Shown: piece by piece, positions 21,837 through 24,068 of the stretch | Numbering within the stretch: the stretch's first letter is position 1 | Layout: every line of letters begins with the position of its first letter | DNA from: a virus | Length of the DNA stretch: 24,068 bases | IMG/VR virus record: IMGVR_UViG_3300035665_000235 | Coordinates: 1 to 24,068 of that record | Strand: one strand, 5' to 3' | Made by a program: the position numbers and the translations under genes | Notes under the pieces: generated by a model | The model's database searches: none | Seen by the model: the letters and a program-made list of their open reading frames with translations, nothing else | Told to the model about the DNA's origin: nothing

Positions 21837-22295
21837 TCAGTCGTACTTCTTACTATACAGCATTTCCATTACATTCTCCGGTTCCAGGAGAAATCCTTTT
21901 GCCGGGTTATCGCTACCCTCAGCAAATAACCGCTTGGTGTTTTCGTTGAACAATTCCCTGTTGGCGCGCAGATAGTTCTTTAGTCGCGCAACAGAAACAA
22001 CCACTAAAGACGAATTGAGGGAATAAATGTAAATCCACCATGTTGCCGTTGTTACGTTGATTCCGCTTGTTTTCCAAACTGGATATCCGAACACATCAGT
22101 TTCGCGCCGTGGGTTTTGATTTGTCTCAACAACCATTCTTCCGTTGCGATATCTGTCTGTCTTTACCTCTGCTGAGCCTTGAATTACAGACTCGTAGAAG
22201 GTTTTTACAAAGCCCTCCCCCATGTGGCCAAAGGCCAAATCTTCAGTGAAATTGAAGGATTTTTCGGGGATGTCAAAGTGTTTGTTGTAGGTCAT
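21837..22295 (-). CDS. Probable PD-(D/E)XK-fold protein, 152 residues
   Basis: The preferred ATG (22295) overlaps the upstream gene by 23 bp; the frame remains open to 22403 inside that gene, but the extra residues look like out-of-frame sequence. Residues 23-60 contain GHMGEGFVKTFYES...AEVKTDRYRNGRMVVE. E27, E43-V-K45 and E57 have the order of the (D/E)xK core of the restriction-endonuclease fold. The later WWIYIYSL and VVVSVARLKNYLR segments are also usual in phage proteins of this group, whose function is often unassigned. Compared with the larger nuclease of the same operon it is small and without a Q-xxx-Y motif. Activity is inferred only. Confidence 0.58.
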   Translation of the reverse strand: MTYNKHFDIPEKSFNFTEDLAFGHMGEGFVKTFYESVIQGSAEVKTDRYRNGRMVVETNQNPRRETDVFGYPVWKTSGINVTTATWWIYIYSLNSSLVVVSVARLKNYLRANRELFNENTKRLFAEGSDNPAKGFLLEPENVMEMLYSKKYD

Positions 22296-22575
22296 TTGTT
22301 GTGTTTTGGTATTGATATTGGGCTGACATAAATTTCTCAAGGTCAACATTGAAGCGAGGCTTGCCGTTGCCTTGGGTGACGGTGACCGATTGAGCAAAGT
22401 CATCTGCTATTGATTTCCACATTTCTTCCCTTTGCACCAACAAAGCAATCATTTCGGTTGCTCGCTCAAGCAGGTCTCGTTTCACAACTACTTCAACTTC
22501 CTTGTCATTCTCTACGGTCCTCATAAGAGACGTAAGAAGTTCAAGTGTTTGAATCATGTCTTTTGGATTCTCCAT
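22273..22575 (-). CDS. Hypothetical helical protein, 100 residues
   Basis: The gene starts at 22575, 15 bp after the MazG-like stop, with only a weak ribosome-binding site (TAGG). The first 60 residues are strongly helical (DMIQTLELLTSLMRTVENDK, VVVKRDLLERATEMIALLVQ, REEMWKSIADDFAQS), and the rest (QGNGKPRFNVDLEKFMSAQY) is polar. No family is recognised. It overlaps the next gene by 23 bp. Small helical proteins of this kind are frequent in early phage operons and nothing more specific can be said. Confidence 0.55.
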   Translation of the reverse strand: MENPKDMIQTLELLTSLMRTVENDKEVEVVVKRDLLERATEMIALLVQREEMWKSIADDFAQSVTVTQGNGKPRFNVDLEKFMSAQYQYQNTTNDLQQTL

Positions 22576-22590
22576 GTGGTTGTGAACAGC

Positions 22591-22950
22591 CTAGCGGTTA
22601 TCTCCGCTTCCTGCAATCTTTCCACGCTCGGCGCGTGATTCAAGTTTTGCGGCATTGCGCGCAGCAACCGCAGCGAGGTTTGTCTGAAGAGATGTGGCGA
22701 GTTCAGAGCAATACCACAAAACGTCGCCGATTTCATCAAGGAGTGCGTTCTTTGACTCCTCGGAAAACTCCCCGCCATTGTCTCGAATTATTTTCTTATA
22801 TTTGCCAGCAACCTCGCCAGCCTCTGATGCCAAGCCAAGAATTAAATACTCAATTGCTCTGTCCTGTGGATATCTTGCGGTGAGCCCTGTCCTGAACTGA
22901 TATTGAGAAAAATCCATAAATGCGCTTTCGTCGTAGTTTTTTATGTCCAT
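22591..22950 (-). CDS. MazG-like nucleotide pyrophosphohydrolase, 119 residues
   Basis: The all-alpha NTP pyrophosphatase motifs are clear: E43-A-G-E46 (SEAGEVAGKYKKIIRD) and E73-I-G-D76 (LLDEIGDVLWYCSELA). The acidic residues bind magnesium, and a basic Lys/Arg region follows (NAAKLESRAERGK). Length fits the single-domain MazG-like family, which hydrolyses nucleoside triphosphates, or (p)ppGpp-type nucleotides, to monophosphates. In phages this may clean the dNTP pool or alter host starvation signalling; the choice of substrate is not visible. The start has no ribosome-binding site; a -10-like TATGCT ends 6 nt before the ATG. It opens the leftward metabolism operon and is divergent from the reductase gene. 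Confidence 0.87.
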   Translation of the reverse strand: MDIKNYDESAFMDFSQYQFRTGLTARYPQDRAIEYLILGLASEAGEVAGKYKKIIRDNGGEFSEESKNALLDEIGDVLWYCSELATSLQTNLAAVAARNAAKLESRAERGKIAGSGDNR

Positions 22951-22956
22951 ACAGAA

Positions 22957-22962
22957 AGCATA
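22957..22962 (-). promoter_or_regulatory. Candidate -10 box (TATGCT) for the leftward early operon
   Basis: TATGCT lies in the 94-bp divergent gap with its last base 7 nt before the A of the MazG-like ATG, so the start codon itself would be at +1. No good -35 (CGTCTA at 17 bp) and no Shine-Dalgarno sequence are present. This suits a leaderless transcript, a type frequent in actinobacteria. Prediction only; it could be chance. Confidence 0.35.
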
Positions 22963-23044
22963 GTCGCAGAAACCCTTCTTAGACGCTTTTGCCTCGTAGC
23001 CTCCACTAACCTACTCAGTTCAAACTCATACGGAAGGTTACTTT

Positions 23045-24068
23045 ATGACAACGCTAGACCAATCTTTTGTGGACTCCTATTCCCAAAAACAAGCGCCGTG
23101 GGGCTTCAACGGCATGGGAGAAATTGTCTTCTTGCGCACCTATAGTCGCAAGAAGGACGATGGCAACAATGAGACATGGACTGAAACTCTTCAGCGCGTG
23201 GTTAATGGCGCGCACGAAATCGGTGTTGAGTACACCAAAGAAGAGGCGGAGAAACTCTTCGACCACATGTTCAATCTGCGCTGCTCATTCGCCGGCAGAG
23301 CACTTTGGCAACTTGGAACTCCGCTCGTACAGAAATTCAATGGGGCGTCGCTAAACAACTGCTACTTCACAAACATTGAAAAGATTGAGGATTTTGAACT
23401 TCTTTTTGAGTACCTCATGCTCGGTGGTGGAGTTGGATTCTCCGTAGAGCGTGCAAAGATTCACGACTTGCCGAAGGTTAAGTCCGGAGTAAGCATCACG
23501 CATGAGCGCTCAAACGACGCCGACATTATCGTCCCAGACTCGCGTCATGGCTGGAAGCGTCTGCTCCATGCTGTGCTGAAGTCGTACTTCGAGACTGGTA
23601 AGTCGTTTAGTTATTCAACAATTCTCATTCGCGAGTACGGCGCACCGCTAAAGACATTTGGCGGCACCGCTTCTGGTCCTGGCGCTCTCATCGACGGAAT
23701 GGCGGACATCTGCAAGGTTCTTGATGGACGAGTAGGGAAGAAACTTCGCTCCATTGACGTGCTTGACATCTGCAACATCATCGGCCGAATTGTCGTGTCC
23801 GGTTCGTCCCGACGCTCAGCGCAGATTGCCATGGGCGACCCAGACGATGTGTTGTTCTTGCGCGCAAAGAACTGGTCTACCGGCACGGTTCCGGCATGGC
23901 GTGCAAATTCAAACAACAGCATCTATGCAGACTCCTACGAAGAAATCATGTCCGAACTGTGGAAGGGCTACGACGGCTCTGGTGAGCCATACGGATTGCT
24001 GAACCGCAAACTTGCCCGTACGGTTGGTCGTCTTGGCGAGAAGAATCCAGACCCATCAATTGAGGGCT
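23045..24068 (+). CDS. nrdJ: Adenosylcobalamin-dependent (class II) ribonucleotide reductase, N-terminal part
   Basis: The only rightward gene; it is open from the ATG at 23045 to the right edge (341 codons) and incomplete. GGAAGG lies 7 nt before the start. The sequence resembles monomeric class II ribonucleoside-triphosphate reductases of the Lactobacillus leichmannii type (about 740 residues): APWGFNGMGEIVFLRTYSR, RCSFAGRALWQLGTP, SLNNCYFTNIE, MLGGGVGFSVERAKI, PDSRHGWKRLL, GGTASGPGALIDG and IVVSGSSRRSAQIAMGD. C106 corresponds to the N-terminal redox cysteine. The thiyl-radical cysteine (expected in an NPCxE motif soon after residue 341) lies beyond the window. It reduces ribonucleotides to deoxyribonucleotides, using coenzyme B12 from the host, and would feed phage DNA synthesis. 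Confidence 0.92.
   Translation, partial: MTTLDQSFVDSYSQKQAPWGFNGMGEIVFLRTYSRKKDDGNNETWTETLQRVVNGAHEIGVEYTKEEAEKLFDHMFNLRCSFAGRALWQLGTPLVQKFNGASLNNCYFTNIEKIEDFELLFEYLMLGGGVGFSVERAKIHDLPKVKSGVSITHERSNDADIIVPDSRHGWKRLLHAVLKSYFETGKSFSYSTILIREYGAPLKTFGGTASGPGALIDGMADICKVLDGRVGKKLRSIDVLDICNIIGRIVVSGSSRRSAQIAMGDPDDVLFLRAKNWSTGTVPAWRANSNNSIYADSYEEIMSELWKGYDGSGEPYGLLNRKLARTVGRLGEKNPDPSIEG

Noticed and set aside
22296-22403. Extension of the 152-residue PD-(D/E)XK-like protein to 22403
   Set aside because: It would overlap the upstream gene by 131 bp, and the added residues look like out-of-frame translation.
22951-23044. tRNA or small RNA in the divergent gap
   Set aside because: No cloverleaf or stable hairpin can be drawn in the 94 bp; promoter elements and a ribosome-binding site account for it.
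23611-23922. 103-residue minus-strand frame within the reductase gene
   Set aside because: Shadow of the strongly supported reductase reading frame.

Overview
The window is a stretch of a tailed-phage (Caudoviricetes) genome or prophage. It carries a head and connector gene set of the HK97 type: portal, S78-type prohead protease, major capsid protein, head-tail adaptors, a gp10-like neck protein and a DUF3168-type tail terminator. No bacterial housekeeping gene, tRNA, rRNA, integrase or CRISPR array was recognised. Base composition looks moderate, somewhat under 50% GC by eye. The actinobacterial-style SSB, the multi-module prohead protease, the class II ribonucleotide reductase and several possibly leaderless promoters fit a phage of an aquatic actinobacterium. 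That host assignment is inference only.

Layout. All genes from the left edge to 22950 lie on the minus strand, so they read right to left. First comes a nucleotide and DNA-metabolism block (22950 to 19476): a MazG-like pyrophosphohydrolase, small unknown proteins, a probable PD-(D/E)XK-fold protein, a RecB/Cas4-like PD-(D/E)XK nuclease, a DUF1599-like protein and SSB. An inverted-repeat element (19413-19464) separates it from the head block (19361 to 9786): a small membrane protein, a portal fused to a MuF domain, a 752-residue multi-domain protease, an acidic scaffold-like protein that repeats two of the protease modules, a small HTH protein, a metallophosphoesterase, two small proteins, and the major capsid protein with its own promoter. 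A hairpin follows the capsid gene. Next is an Asp/Asn beta-hydroxylase-like oxygenase, then the neck and connector genes (9167 to 6769), tightly coupled by 1-nt stop/start overlaps. The left quarter (6769 to 1) is a fibre cluster of four genes, ending in a repeat-built fibre of at least 1364 residues that runs off the window.

On the right, after a divergent promoter region of about 94 bp, an adenosylcobalamin-dependent (class II) ribonucleotide reductase starts on the plus strand at 23045 and runs off the window. With MazG, SSB and the nucleases it would supply and process nucleotides for phage DNA replication.

Most notable points: (1) a 26-residue stretch shared by the capsid protein and a linker inside the protease; (2) paralogous modules straddling the protease/scaffold gene boundary; (3) a 2-oxoglutarate oxygenase gene just after the capsid gene, with its first start codon inside the post-capsid hairpin; (4) a metallophosphoesterase and two DNA-binding-like small proteins between scaffold and capsid; (5) no terminase next to the portal, and no major tail or tape-measure gene between the tail terminator and the fibres.
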